Assembly (NCBI GenBank): GCA_902488725.1
Contig: CABTXO010000012.1
Span: 1 to 14,647, forward strand
Source of the DNA: an uncultured Bacteroidales bacterium
GTDB lineage: Bacteria; Bacteroidota; Bacteroidia; Bacteroidales; UBA932
Direction of reading: 5' to 3'
Length of the DNA stretch: 14,647 nucleotides
A program made the position numbers and the translations under genes. The first letter of the stretch is position 1. The number at the start of each line of letters is the position of its first letter. The notes under the pieces are model-generated. The model was not told the DNA's origin. It saw only the letters and a list, made by a program, of their open reading frames with translations, and made no database searches. Shown piece by piece: positions 1-7,089 of the stretch.

Positions 1-600
1 CTACAATTGGATTCCCGCCAGCCCAACCCCTCCGTCGACTACGCCTTCAAGATCCTTCCCGAGGGTCGGTTCGCCGAAGACAACTCCCTGCCCGGCGGGC
101 TGGTCTACCAGATCCAGCTGTTCACTTTGTCTCGCAAAATCGGCATCGCGGAACTGAAGGGCTTGAGTCCGGTGTTCGAACGGGCCAACTCGACCCGCAC
201 GTTCACCTATTCCGCCGGGCTGTTCCGGACGTACAAGGATGTCCTGTCGAATTTGAACCGGGTCAAGCGGCTCGGCTTCCGGGACGCCATCATCACCGCC
301 AGCCGCAACGGGGCTCCGCTCCCGGTGAAGGAAGCGCGGGTGCTGGAAGCGCAGTCCCCCTCGCTTTTCACAGTCAAGATCTTTCCGGAAAACGGGCAGT
401 CGCTGCCGGAACTCGCCATCGCGGCCATCCACGCCTGTCCGGGCGTGGACCTGATCCGCCGGATGGAAGGCGGGTCCGTGGTCTTCCTGGCGGAACCGTT
501 CGCGGAACGGGAAGCTGCCGAAGCCCTGATCAAGACGCTCAAGGGAGCCGGCGCATCCAACACGGTCCTCGTCGAAACCGTCCCGGACACAGCCCCGTAA
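1..600 (+). CDS. SPOR-like domain protein, C-terminal fragment (5' truncated)
   Basis: The frame is open from the first base (CTA CAA TTG...) to a TAA at 598-600, so this is the last 199 codons of a longer gene; the TTG at 7 is probably internal. Residues about 32-102 look like a SPOR-type module (GLVYQIQLFTLSRK..., then YSAGLFRTYKDV and GFRDAIITAS), the fold that binds peptidoglycan with stripped peptides at division sites. A second, more divergent copy may follow at about 117-190 (LFTVKIFPENGQ... VVFLAEPFAEREAAE...GASNTVLVET). In Bacteroidales such C-terminal repeats often end larger envelope proteins, some with LysM or other N-terminal parts, which would lie off the contig here. It converges with the leftward operon and leaves only 35 bases between stops, with no evident hairpin terminator. 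The SPOR call is by pattern only; the exact protein family is unknown. Confidence 0.72.
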   Translation, partial: LQLDSRQPNPSVDYAFKILPEGRFAEDNSLPGGLVYQIQLFTLSRKIGIAELKGLSPVFERANSTRTFTYSAGLFRTYKDVLSNLNRVKRLGFRDAIITASRNGAPLPVKEARVLEAQSPSLFTVKIFPENGQSLPELAIAAIHACPGVDLIRRMEGGSVVFLAEPFAEREAAEALIKTLKGAGASNTVLVETVPDTAP

Positions 601-635
601 CCCTTCCGTCAGGCAAGTTTGTTCAGTTCCTCGCT

Positions 636-842
636 TCAGGAATAGACCGGGCGGTGCTTCCGCAGATGGTTCCGGGAATATTGGTCGGCATATTTCTCCA
701 CCCTCGGCTCGCCGTGGTCGATCTTCGCACTGCGGCGGAGATTCCAGACGCTGAGCAGGCCAGTCAACGGCAGGTACAGCGACCCCAAGCGCCGGCTCTG
801 CAGCGCCTGGCCATATTCAGGCACATAGAATTTGCGCGCCAT
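636..842 (-). CDS. Small hypothetical protein (68 aa), last gene of the leftward operon
   Basis: An ATG at 842-840 opens a 68-codon frame ending in TGA at 638-636. The product starts MARKFYVPEYGQALQSRRLG, has one short hydrophobic stretch (SLYLPLTGLLSVW, about residues 20-32) and a basic, charged tail rich in Arg, Lys and His that ends in HRPVYS. By my count 54 of 68 third codon positions are G or C, matching the neighbouring real genes and supporting coding. It starts 37 bases past the stop of the transglutaminase gene. The same frame stays protein-like upstream of the ATG (GRLDDYLLSSRF), so the true start may be earlier, or this may be the tail of a gene broken by a frameshift. I do not recognise a family and assign no function. 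Confidence 0.5.
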   Translation of the reverse strand: MARKFYVPEYGQALQSRRLGSLYLPLTGLLSVWNLRRSAKIDHGEPRVEKYADQYSRNHLRKHRPVYS

Positions 843-879
843 GAAGCGGGAAGACAGCAGGTAGTCGTCGAGGCGGCCC

Positions 880-3306
880 TCAAAGTTTCCGGACGGCGGC
901 GGCGAGCTGCTCGCCGAGGCCGATGGTGTAGCCCTCGCTGGTCCAGAAGACGCGGTTGAAGGTGTCTGCGATGCGGAAATAGGGCGTTCGGCCCGTCCCC
1001 GGGATCTTGCCGTCGTCGATGCCGAAGCGGACCGTGGACGGAAGACGGCCGGCATATTCCTGCATCCAGTCGTAGCACTTGCGGTCGCCCACGAGCAGAA
1101 TCGGCCGTCCCCAGGCCTCCAGGGCCGCTTTCGCGGCGATGAGATCGTTCAGGGCATGAACCGAAGGCTCCGCACGGGCGGTCAGGCAGCCGATGATGAA
1201 GAAGCCGCGGCCAAGTTGCGACACGATGGAGAAGGGCTCCGAATCGGGCGTCGGAAGGTAGCGGATTTCGGTGTCGAAAGAGCCGATGACCGGGAGTTTC
1301 CCTTCGGGAATCTCAATCCGCAGGTCGAGGGTCGTGGTCTGCCCTTCCGCAATGGAGAACTGCTGCATCGTGACGGGCACGCTGCCGTCGGAGAGGCGGG
1401 TGCCGCTCACCAGCAGGTAGTCCCCGACATCCAGCGCGGTCCCCTGCTTGAACACGTGCGCCCAGTCCACGCCGCCGCCCATGTCCACCTGCCCCTCGTC
1501 AAAGGTCAGCAGACGGGCGATGCCGTTCTCGATTTTGCTGATGGTAAAGTGGCTATAGTAGCCGGGGTTGGCCAATATCGGGGTCGGGGTGTAACGCAGC
1601 ACGATCCTGCCCGTCGGAGCGACGGTCCGTTCCGCCGTCTCGAATTTCACATCGACCCACGCGCCTTCTTCCCGGTACTGGATCTTGCCGGTGACGGGAT
1701 CTTTCCGGGCATCGAGGCCCAGGGTGCGGGCCAGCGCCACGAAGAAGATGTCCCGCGACCGCGGGGACGCATGCCGGGTTGTGAATACGCCGATGGGCGA
1801 CATCGGGATGTTCCAGGCCTTGGGGTCGGCCTCGACCCGAATGCTGTCCCGCACCCAGGCGATGAGGGGGGCCGGCTGTGCGAGGGAGGTCCGCTGCTCC
1901 GGGGTCAACCGGCTCAGGAAGAAACCCTTGTACGGGCTCAGGAACTCGTTCTCGACCCGCGGGCAGAGGATGGAACCCGCCGCCTGATAACTGTCTTCCA
2001 GAATTTCAGGCGTCACGTCAATCCAGTCCTTGTCGCTGAGCGAGGCCAGCAGGGCCTGCGCCCGTTCGTCGGGATGCCGTTTCAAAAACGCTTCGACCAC
2101 GGCGTGGTTGCCGCGCGCCTTCCGGAGCGGGCCTTCCTGCACGAACGTGGCCATGCAGGCCTTCCGGATGGAGTCTTCCTGCGCGAAACGCCGGTCGTTC
2201 TCCGCCCGCTGCCCGGCCGTGACTTCGGGAAGATTCATCCGCTCCGGCGGGGGTACGATCAGCAAGCTTTGCGGCTGTGCCGGGTGCTCCTTCACGAGGG
2301 CGATCACCACCAGGGAATCCCTGCCGAAGGTGACCTTGGAATAGCCGTACAGCCCGTCCTTGGAAGCCCAGGCGAGCATGTCCCCCAGCCCGGCGGACAG
2401 GAAGGTGCGGCCGTCGGCATCGGTATATTTCGATAATGCGGAATAGAACTCCGCGTAGTTGTAGATCTTGAAGGCGACGAGGGCGCTGTCCACGGGCTGC
2501 CCGGCATCGTCCACGACCCGGAAGTCCACCCGGGCGGTCTTCGCATAGTTGTCGGTCAGGTTGATTTCGGTGAAGTTCGGTCCTTCCATGACCGTCTCTT
2601 CCGGCCCGTCATATTTCCCGAACACGCGGGTGTGCATCAGCATCCCGCGGCTGGCAGGGGCGTTGAACCAGCCCAGGTTCAGCACCGGTTCCGGCTCGCA
2701 GGCCCCCAGAAACCACCATTCTCCGTCTGCCCAGGCCTCGACCCAGGCATGGTTGTCGTCGGTGTGGGCCCAGCGCGGGGTGTACACCTGCCGGGCCGGG
2801 ATACAGACTGCGCGCAGGGCGGCGACGGTGAAGGTCGCCTCCTCCCCGCAGCGCCCCAGCGTGCTGCGGACGGCCGCCAGCGGAGACAGGGTGCGGGCAT
2901 CCGACGGCTGATAGGTCAGCTTCTCGTGGCACCAGTGGTTCACTTCCAGAATGGCTTCCTTCATCGGGAGTCCGGCCACGCGGGACTTCAGTTCCCCGTA
3001 GAACACGATGCGGGAGGAATCCAAGTTTTCGTTGTTGACCCGCAGGGGCAGCACGAAATGCTTGAAGACTAGTTCGGGGACGCTGTCGCCCCAGGCCATC
3101 TCCTTCCGGGCGCGGAAGGTGGCCCGCACGTTGCGCTCGTAGAAGCCCCGGGAATAGTCCGCCGCATCCGCCGCAGGCATATATTCATACAAAAAATCGA
3201 GGGCGTCCGCCTCCGTCAGGGTTCGGGGCCTCCCGCAACAGACAAAAAGTGCGCAGACGGCCAGCGTCCACGCAACTTTTCCGAAAGAAGGTCGAAATCT
3301 ATTCAT
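880..3306 (-). CDS. Transglutaminase-like domain lipoprotein with C-terminal thioredoxin-like domain
   Basis: This is an 808-residue exported protein. The N-terminus has a basic start, a hydrophobic segment (about 10-22) and Cys23-Cys24, a plausible but non-canonical lipobox. Residues about 110-215 form a transglutaminase/protease-like core: Cys153 in GRCGEE, His186 in DNHAWVEAW, and an acidic residue in GACEPE (about Glu204) where many members have Asp. A beta-rich segment follows at about 258-335 (RVDFRVVDDAGQPVDSALV), resembling carboxypeptidase-regulatory-like modules. The last roughly 130 residues resemble a thioredoxin fold (GFFIIGCLTA, RPILLVGD, TPYFRIADTFNRVF) but lack a CxxC. Family members may act as proteases or on peptide cross-links; the substrate here is unknown. 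Its ATG lies inside the end of the upstream EF-G2-like gene (8-base overlap), so the two are probably translated from one mRNA. Confidence 0.85.
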   Translation of the reverse strand: MNRFRPSFGKVAWTLAVCALFVCCGRPRTLTEADALDFLYEYMPAADAADYSRGFYERNVRATFRARKEMAWGDSVPELVFKHFVLPLRVNNENLDSSRIVFYGELKSRVAGLPMKEAILEVNHWCHEKLTYQPSDARTLSPLAAVRSTLGRCGEEATFTVAALRAVCIPARQVYTPRWAHTDDNHAWVEAWADGEWWFLGACEPEPVLNLGWFNAPASRGMLMHTRVFGKYDGPEETVMEGPNFTEINLTDNYAKTARVDFRVVDDAGQPVDSALVAFKIYNYAEFYSALSKYTDADGRTFLSAGLGDMLAWASKDGLYGYSKVTFGRDSLVVIALVKEHPAQPQSLLIVPPPERMNLPEVTAGQRAENDRRFAQEDSIRKACMATFVQEGPLRKARGNHAVVEAFLKRHPDERAQALLASLSDKDWIDVTPEILEDSYQAAGSILCPRVENEFLSPYKGFFLSRLTPEQRTSLAQPAPLIAWVRDSIRVEADPKAWNIPMSPIGVFTTRHASPRSRDIFFVALARTLGLDARKDPVTGKIQYREEGAWVDVKFETAERTVAPTGRIVLRYTPTPILANPGYYSHFTISKIENGIARLLTFDEGQVDMGGGVDWAHVFKQGTALDVGDYLLVSGTRLSDGSVPVTMQQFSIAEGQTTTLDLRIEIPEGKLPVIGSFDTEIRYLPTPDSEPFSIVSQLGRGFFIIGCLTARAEPSVHALNDLIAAKAALEAWGRPILLVGDRKCYDWMQEYAGRLPSTVRFGIDDGKIPGTGRTPYFRIADTFNRVFWTSEGYTIGLGEQLAAAVRKL

Positions 3307-5455
3307 CTTCCTTGTCCTGCGCGGCGTACTCGGCGAGCAGCTTGGTCTGCACGTCGCCGGGAACGGCCTGGTAGTCCGCGAACGTCATCGTGAAGGTGGC
3401 GGAACCGGACGTCAGGGAGCTGAGCGTCGTGGAGTAGCGGTAAAGCTCGGCGAGCGGGACACGTGCCTTGAGGATCTGGAAGCCCTTGTCGGAGCTCATG
3501 CCCTCGATGATGGCGCGCTTGTTCTGCAGGTCGGACATGCAGGCGCCCATGTAGTCGGCGGGCGTCAGGATCTCCAGGTTGTAAATCGGCTCCATGATCT
3601 TCGGACCGGCGTTGCGGAAGGACTCCTTGAAGGCGTTGCGCGCCGCAAGCACGAAGGATATTTCATTGGAATCAACCGGGTGCATCTTGCCGTCGTACAC
3701 GAAGACGCGGATGTCCCGGGCGTAGGAGCCCGTGAGCGGGCCTTCGGTCATCTTCTCGTTGATACCCTTCAGGATGGCGGGCATGAAGCGGGCGTCGATG
3801 GCACCGCCGACGACGCAGTTGTAGAACTCCAGTTTGCCGCCCCATTCGAGTTCGTAGGTCTCCTGGGTCTTCACGTTCAGGGTGATGTCCTTGCCGTCGA
3901 TCTTGAACTTGTTCGTGAAGGGCACCCCTTCCACGATCGGACAGATGAGCATCGCGACTTCGCCGAACTGGCCGGCACCGCCGGACTGCTTCTTGTGGCG
4001 GTAGGTGGCGTTGGCCTGGCGGGTGATGGTCTCGCGGTAGGGAATCTTCGGGGCGAAGAGCTCGACCTTGATGCCGAATTCGTTCTCGATCCGCCACTTC
4101 ACCACGTTGATGTGCTGTTCGCCCTGTCCGCTGAGAATCGTCTGCTTGAGTTCTTTGGAATATTCCACCACGACGGTGGGATCCTGGGCGACGATCTTGC
4201 CCAGGGCTTCTCCCAGCTTCGTTTCATCGTTCTGGGATTCAGCCTTGATCGCGCAGCGGTACTTGGAGGCAGGGAAGGCTATGTGTTCGTAGGAAATGTT
4301 CGTACCCGGCTGGCAAAGCGTTACGTTCGTCTTGCCGGCACGCAGTTTTACGGTGCAGCCGATGTCGCCGGCCATCAGTTCGGTCACCTTGTCCTTCCTG
4401 GCACCGGCCACGGCGTAAATCGCGGAGATCCGCTCCCGGTCGCCGGTCTCGGCATTCTCGAGGTCCTGGCCTTCCGTCAGTTCTCCGCTCATCACCTTGA
4501 AGTAGGAAACTTCACCGAGGTGCTGCTCTACATCCGTCTTGTAGATGAAGAGGGTGGTGGGGGCGTCCTGCTTGCATTCGATCTCCTGGCCGTCCAGCGT
4601 CCGGGATTTCGTTTCGACGGGAGAAACCGCCGTGTTGATGGCGAATTCCATGAGCCGCTTGACACCGATGTCCTTCTTGGCGGACAGACAGAACACGGGA
4701 AGCACTTCGCCGCTGCGGATGCCGAGGCCCAGGCCCTTCCGGATTTCGTCCTCCGTGAGGGTGCCGGCTTCGAAGAATTTCTCCATGAGGGTGTCGTCGA
4801 ACTCCGCCGCCTTTTCGATCAGCTGCTGCCGGAGATCTTCCGCCTCCGCCTGCAGGTTCGCGGGGACTTCGAGATCTTCGCGAGTCCCGTTGTTGTCCTT
4901 GAAGTGGTAGTACTTCATCTTGAGCACGTCCACGAATCCGTCGAAAGCAGCTCCCGCATTGACCGGGAACTGCACCAGGATCAACTTGTTGCCGAACAAT
5001 TCCTTCATGGAATTGATCGCAAGTTCCCAGTCCGCTTTCTCGCTGTCGAGCTGATTCACGGCGGCAATCAGCGGAATGTGGTACTGGTCGGCATACCGCG
5101 CGAAAATCTCAGTGCCGACTTCCACGCCCTGCTGTGCATTGACGACAAGAATACCGTTCTCGCAGACCTTGAAAGCGGACACTGCGCCTCCGACGAAGTC
5201 ATCGGAGCCCGGCGTGTCGATGATGTTGAACTTCGTGCCCATGAACTCGGCGTACATGGGGGTCGCAAAGATCGACTGCTGCTTCTGTTTCTCGATGTCC
5301 TCGTTGTCCGAAACGGTGTTCTTGTCTTCTACCGTGCCTCTTCTGTCAATCACCTTGCCCTCATAGAGCATGGCCTCAGATAATGTGGTTTTCCCTGATT
5401 TGGCACTGCCGATCAGAACCACATTCCGAATGTCTTTTGTCGAATACTCCTTCAT
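3299..5455 (-). CDS. EF-G2-like translation elongation factor paralog
   Basis: This 718-residue protein is collinear with elongation factor G, which moves tRNA and mRNA through the ribosome. The G domain has a P-loop at 16-23 (GSAKSGKT), G3 as DTPGSDDF at 80-87, G4 as NQLD at 134-137 and G5 SAK at 258-260. Domains III-V follow, with the domain IV marker HKKQSGGAGQFGEV, then GGAIDARFMPAILKGI, HPVDSNEISF and a typical EF-G tail (ARVPLAELYRYSTTLSSLTS). In ordinary EF-G the G3 motif is DTPGHVDF and its His drives GTP hydrolysis; here it is Ser84. Switch I also departs from the usual RGITI (QQSIF, Ser61 for Thr). From memory, these features match the Bacteroidota EF-G2 group, whose Bacteroides thetaiotaomicron member was reported to lack GTPase activity and to support colonisation. 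ATG at 5455 is the first start after a clear promoter. Identity as an EF-G paralog is near certain; lack of hydrolysis is inferred. Confidence 0.93.
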   Translation of the reverse strand: MKEYSTKDIRNVVLIGSAKSGKTTLSEAMLYEGKVIDRRGTVEDKNTVSDNEDIEKQKQQSIFATPMYAEFMGTKFNIIDTPGSDDFVGGAVSAFKVCENGILVVNAQQGVEVGTEIFARYADQYHIPLIAAVNQLDSEKADWELAINSMKELFGNKLILVQFPVNAGAAFDGFVDVLKMKYYHFKDNNGTREDLEVPANLQAEAEDLRQQLIEKAAEFDDTLMEKFFEAGTLTEDEIRKGLGLGIRSGEVLPVFCLSAKKDIGVKRLMEFAINTAVSPVETKSRTLDGQEIECKQDAPTTLFIYKTDVEQHLGEVSYFKVMSGELTEGQDLENAETGDRERISAIYAVAGARKDKVTELMAGDIGCTVKLRAGKTNVTLCQPGTNISYEHIAFPASKYRCAIKAESQNDETKLGEALGKIVAQDPTVVVEYSKELKQTILSGQGEQHINVVKWRIENEFGIKVELFAPKIPYRETITRQANATYRHKKQSGGAGQFGEVAMLICPIVEGVPFTNKFKIDGKDITLNVKTQETYELEWGGKLEFYNCVVGGAIDARFMPAILKGINEKMTEGPLTGSYARDIRVFVYDGKMHPVDSNEISFVLAARNAFKESFRNAGPKIMEPIYNLEILTPADYMGACMSDLQNKRAIIEGMSSDKGFQILKARVPLAELYRYSTTLSSLTSGSATFTMTFADYQAVPGDVQTKLLAEYAAQDKEDE

Positions 5456-5507
5456 TTGTATTTAATTATTAATTATGTCCTTACGACACCTTTCAGGGCA
5501 TCGGGAC

Positions 5508-5537
5508 CAAAGTTAGTGAAAAAAAGCCTAAATCCAA
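5508..5537 (-). promoter_or_regulatory. Bacteroidota-type promoter for the EF-G2-like operon
   Basis: Read on the minus strand, a perfect TAnnTTTG (TAACTTTG, 5515-5508) is preceded after 18 bases by TTGG (5537-5534), close to the TTTG/TAnnTTTG pair used by the Bacteroidota primary sigma factor. Transcription would begin near 5501, leaving a roughly 46-base leader. The leader is AT-rich just before the ATG (AATTAATAATTAAATAC), as is usual for well-translated genes in this phylum, which rely little on Shine-Dalgarno pairing. Confidence 0.72.
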
Positions 5538-5556
5538 CCGCCCGGGCCAATCTTTG

Positions 5557-5769
5557 TCAAGGATTCTTTCCCCGGCGGCGGTAGAAATCGACCAGTTCCC
5601 TTCCCGAATAGCCGAGTTCGTTCCGCAGGACTTTCTCCAGCGCGGCGGGATCCGCACCGGCTTCCCGGCAGATGTCTTCAAACGTCAAGGCTTCGTTTCT
5701 GAATATTTCCGCCTCGTCCATGAGCCGCTCGAACGCGGCATACGCTTCATCCAATGTTTTCATTGCCAT
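5557..5769 (-). CDS. Small protein with a lone AraC-like helix-turn-helix
   Basis: ATG codons at 5769 and 5763 (MAMKTL... or MKTL...) open a 70- or 68-codon frame ending in TGA at 5559-5557. The frame continues upstream, but that part is low-complexity and unlike protein, so a start at one of these ATGs is preferred. Residues about 26-63 (TFEDICREAGADPAALEKVL, then RNELGYSGRELVDFYRRR) follow the pattern of one AraC-family helix-turn-helix half, with the usual G-x-S near the second helix. There is no effector domain. It may be a stand-alone DNA-binding protein or an adaptor. It lies just upstream of the EF-G2 promoter, which sits in its 3' flank, and is divergent from the XRE gene. The family is not recognised with certainty. 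Confidence 0.6.
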   Translation of the reverse strand: MAMKTLDEAYAAFERLMDEAEIFRNEALTFEDICREAGADPAALEKVLRNELGYSGRELVDFYRRRGKNP

Positions 5770-5780
5770 TCGTTTTTTTG

Positions 5781-5812
5781 CAAAGCTGCATGATTCCGGC
5801 CGATAATACAAC
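5781..5812 (-). promoter_or_regulatory. Possible promoter for the small AraC-like ORF
   Basis: On the minus strand CAGCTTTG (5788-5781) matches TAnnTTTG at all but the first fixed base. A GTTG (5812-5809) lies 20 bases upstream. Use of this site would start the mRNA near 5774, making the message almost leaderless at the ATG at 5769 or giving about 11 bases before the ATG at 5763. Confidence 0.3.
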
Positions 5813-5885
5813 TTCCAGGTGCAAAACATGGGGGTACGGTGGCAATTCATTTCTGTTTTTTTCGATATTTTCTGAATTTTATACA

Positions 5886-5925
5886 CTTGTAGTTGTTTTT
5901 TGACATCTGCGGTTACAAGCACAAG
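5886..5925. promoter_or_regulatory. Imperfect inverted repeat, candidate operator of the divergent region
   Basis: CTTGTAGTTGT (5886-5896) and ACAAGCACAAG (5915-5925) are inverted copies matching at 9 of 11 positions, with 18 bases between them. The inner core CTTGTA/TACAAG is exact. The right arm falls about 15-25 bases upstream of the TAATTTTG element of the XRE gene, that is, over its -33 region. This placement would suit repression by the XRE product or by the small AraC-like protein, but this is inferred from position only. Confidence 0.35.
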
Positions 5926-5939
5926 GCACCCCGAATGGA

Positions 5940-5947
5940 TAATTTTG
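5940..5947 (+). promoter_or_regulatory. TAnnTTTG -7 element upstream of the XRE gene
   Basis: TAATTTTG fits the Bacteroidota -7 consensus exactly and would start transcription near 5954, about 30 bases before the XRE ATG. No good TTTG is seen at the -33 position, so the promoter may be weak or activator-dependent. Confidence 0.5.
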
Positions 5948-5983
5948 TGTCGGAGCTAACCTTCCTCCGCTTTTCTGCCCGAG

Positions 5984-6406
5984 ATGGACGACGCAACGAT
6001 AAAAGATAACCTCTACCGGAAAAGGAATGAACTCGGCATTTCCCAGAGCGAGATGGCACGCCGTCTGGAAATGTCGCTGAATGCCTATCGGAAGCTGGAG
6101 ACGGGCAAGACCCGGATCCTGAACGAGCATGTGCCCCTGTTCGCGGAAACCGCCGGCATTTCGGTGGCGGAACTCGTGAACGGTTTCGTCCCCCTGAGTT
6201 CCGCGGAAAGCGGCATGGATGCGGTCAAGGAAAGCTATGAGCAGCGGATCCGGGTGCTGGAGAAAGGCTATCGCCAGGAGCTGGAAGACCTCGAAGCCGA
6301 GATTGCGCGGCTGAAGGAGCGCCTGCAGGACAAGGAAGACCTCATCGCCCTGAACAAGAAACTGATCCTGCGCTACGAAAAAGAACTCAAGTCGGCGCGA
6401 AAATGA
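5984..6406 (+). CDS. XRE-family transcriptional regulator with C-terminal coiled coil
   Basis: The 140-residue product has a Cro/C1-type helix-turn-helix at about 6-66: KRNELGISQSEMARRLEM followed by AYRKLETGKTR, with the conserved Gln21 and the S-x-N-A-Y-R-K-L-E recognition region. Residues about 80-138 are almost entirely charged heptads (QRIRVLEKGYRQELEDLEAE onward), a predicted long coiled coil that could mediate dimerisation. No sensor or peptidase domain is present. The start at 5984 is the first ATG after the TAATTTTG element. It reads divergently from the small AraC-like ORF and lies 28 bases before rnhB, so rnhB may be partly read from the same transcript. Target genes are unknown; autoregulation is plausible. 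Confidence 0.85.
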   Translation: MDDATIKDNLYRKRNELGISQSEMARRLEMSLNAYRKLETGKTRILNEHVPLFAETAGISVAELVNGFVPLSSAESGMDAVKESYEQRIRVLEKGYRQELEDLEAEIARLKERLQDKEDLIALNKKLILRYEKELKSARK

Positions 6407-6407
6407 T

Positions 6408-6415
6408 TATCTTGG
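6408..6415 (+). promoter_or_regulatory. Near-consensus -7 element before rnhB
   Basis: TATCTTGG differs from TAnnTTTG at one fixed base and sits about 20 bases before the rnhB ATG. The equivalent site before the S46 gene reads TATCTTTG in a similar GATTATCTT context. No matching -33 element is seen, so this is tentative. Confidence 0.28.
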
Positions 6416-6434
6416 CGGCATCAATTGCCGTAGG

Positions 6435-7055
6435 ATGCCGCACGAAATCCACCTGCTTCCATATCTGCTGAAAGCCCGGCTCGAAGCCGGGTGCGACGAA
6501 GCCGGACGCGGCCCGCTGGCCGGCCCGGTGTTCGCAGCCGCCGTGATCCTGCCGCAGGATTTCTTTCATCCCCGCCTCAACGACTCGAAACAACTGCACG
6601 AAAAGGACCGCGACCTCTTGCAGGAAATCATTGAAAAAGAAGCCGTTTCGTGGGCCGTGGAGGCAGTCGGACCCGAGGAGATCGATACGCTGAACATCCT
6701 GTGGGCTTCGGTGACCGGCATGCAGCGGGCCGTCCGCCGACTCGAACCGAAGCCAGACTTCCTGCTCGTAGACGGCAACAAGTTCCGCCCCTTCGACGAA
6801 TACGGCTTCGACCGCTACCGGACTGTCGTGCACGGCGATGCCACCTACGCCGCCATCGCCGCTGCGTCCGTGCTCGCGAAAACCCACCGGGATGCCTTCA
6901 TGCGGAAAATTGCGGTGGAATTTCCCGAATATGGCTGGGAGCGGAACTTCGGCTACCCCACCCCGGAGCACATCGAGGCCCTCCGGAAATTCGGGCCTAC
7001 ACCCTGGCACAGGCGCTCCTTCCACCCCAAGGCGCTCGAACCCACCTTATTTTGA
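6435..7055 (+). CDS. rnhB: Ribonuclease HII
   Basis: RNase HII cuts the RNA strand of RNA-DNA hybrids and removes single ribonucleotides misincorporated into DNA, acting in the cytoplasm with a divalent metal. The 206-residue protein is of normal length for the family. It shows all key motifs: GCDEAGRGPLAGPV with metal ligands Asp21 and Glu22, LNDSKQL at about 48-54, VDGN with Asp113, and HGDATYAAIAAASVLAKTHRD with Asp135 as the fourth carboxylate (spacing compared with Escherichia coli Asp16/Glu17/Asp108/Asp126). The C-terminal FGPTPWHRRSF is also typical. It follows the XRE gene by 28 bases and precedes the S46 peptidase, which has its own promoter element. Confidence 0.97.
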   Translation: MPHEIHLLPYLLKARLEAGCDEAGRGPLAGPVFAAAVILPQDFFHPRLNDSKQLHEKDRDLLQEIIEKEAVSWAVEAVGPEEIDTLNILWASVTGMQRAVRRLEPKPDFLLVDGNKFRPFDEYGFDRYRTVVHGDATYAAIAAASVLAKTHRDAFMRKIAVEFPEYGWERNFGYPTPEHIEALRKFGPTPWHRRSFHPKALEPTLF

Positions 7056-7056
7056 T

Positions 7057-7064
7057 TATCTTTG
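7057..7064 (+). promoter_or_regulatory. TAnnTTTG -7 element of the S46 peptidase gene
   Basis: TATCTTTG is an exact match to the Bacteroidota -7 consensus. It begins two bases after the rnhB stop and would give a leader of about 19 bases before the ATG at 7090. A clear -33 TTTG was not found. Confidence 0.6.
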
Positions 7065-7089
7065 CAGACTTGCAACATATTCACGACAC

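Noticed and set aside
601..635. Possible terminator between the convergent genes at the left end
   Set aside because: No stem followed by a T run could be built on either strand.
1156..2436. A 426-codon open frame opposite the transglutaminase gene
   Set aside because: It is low in hydrophobic pattern, rich in Arg, Gly and His, and opposite a gene with clear catalytic motifs.
3680..5383. A 567-codon open frame opposite the EF-G2-like gene
   Set aside because: It mirrors the coding strand, is full of residues typical of GC-rich antisense frames, and has no recognisable domain, while the opposite strand is a clear EF-G.
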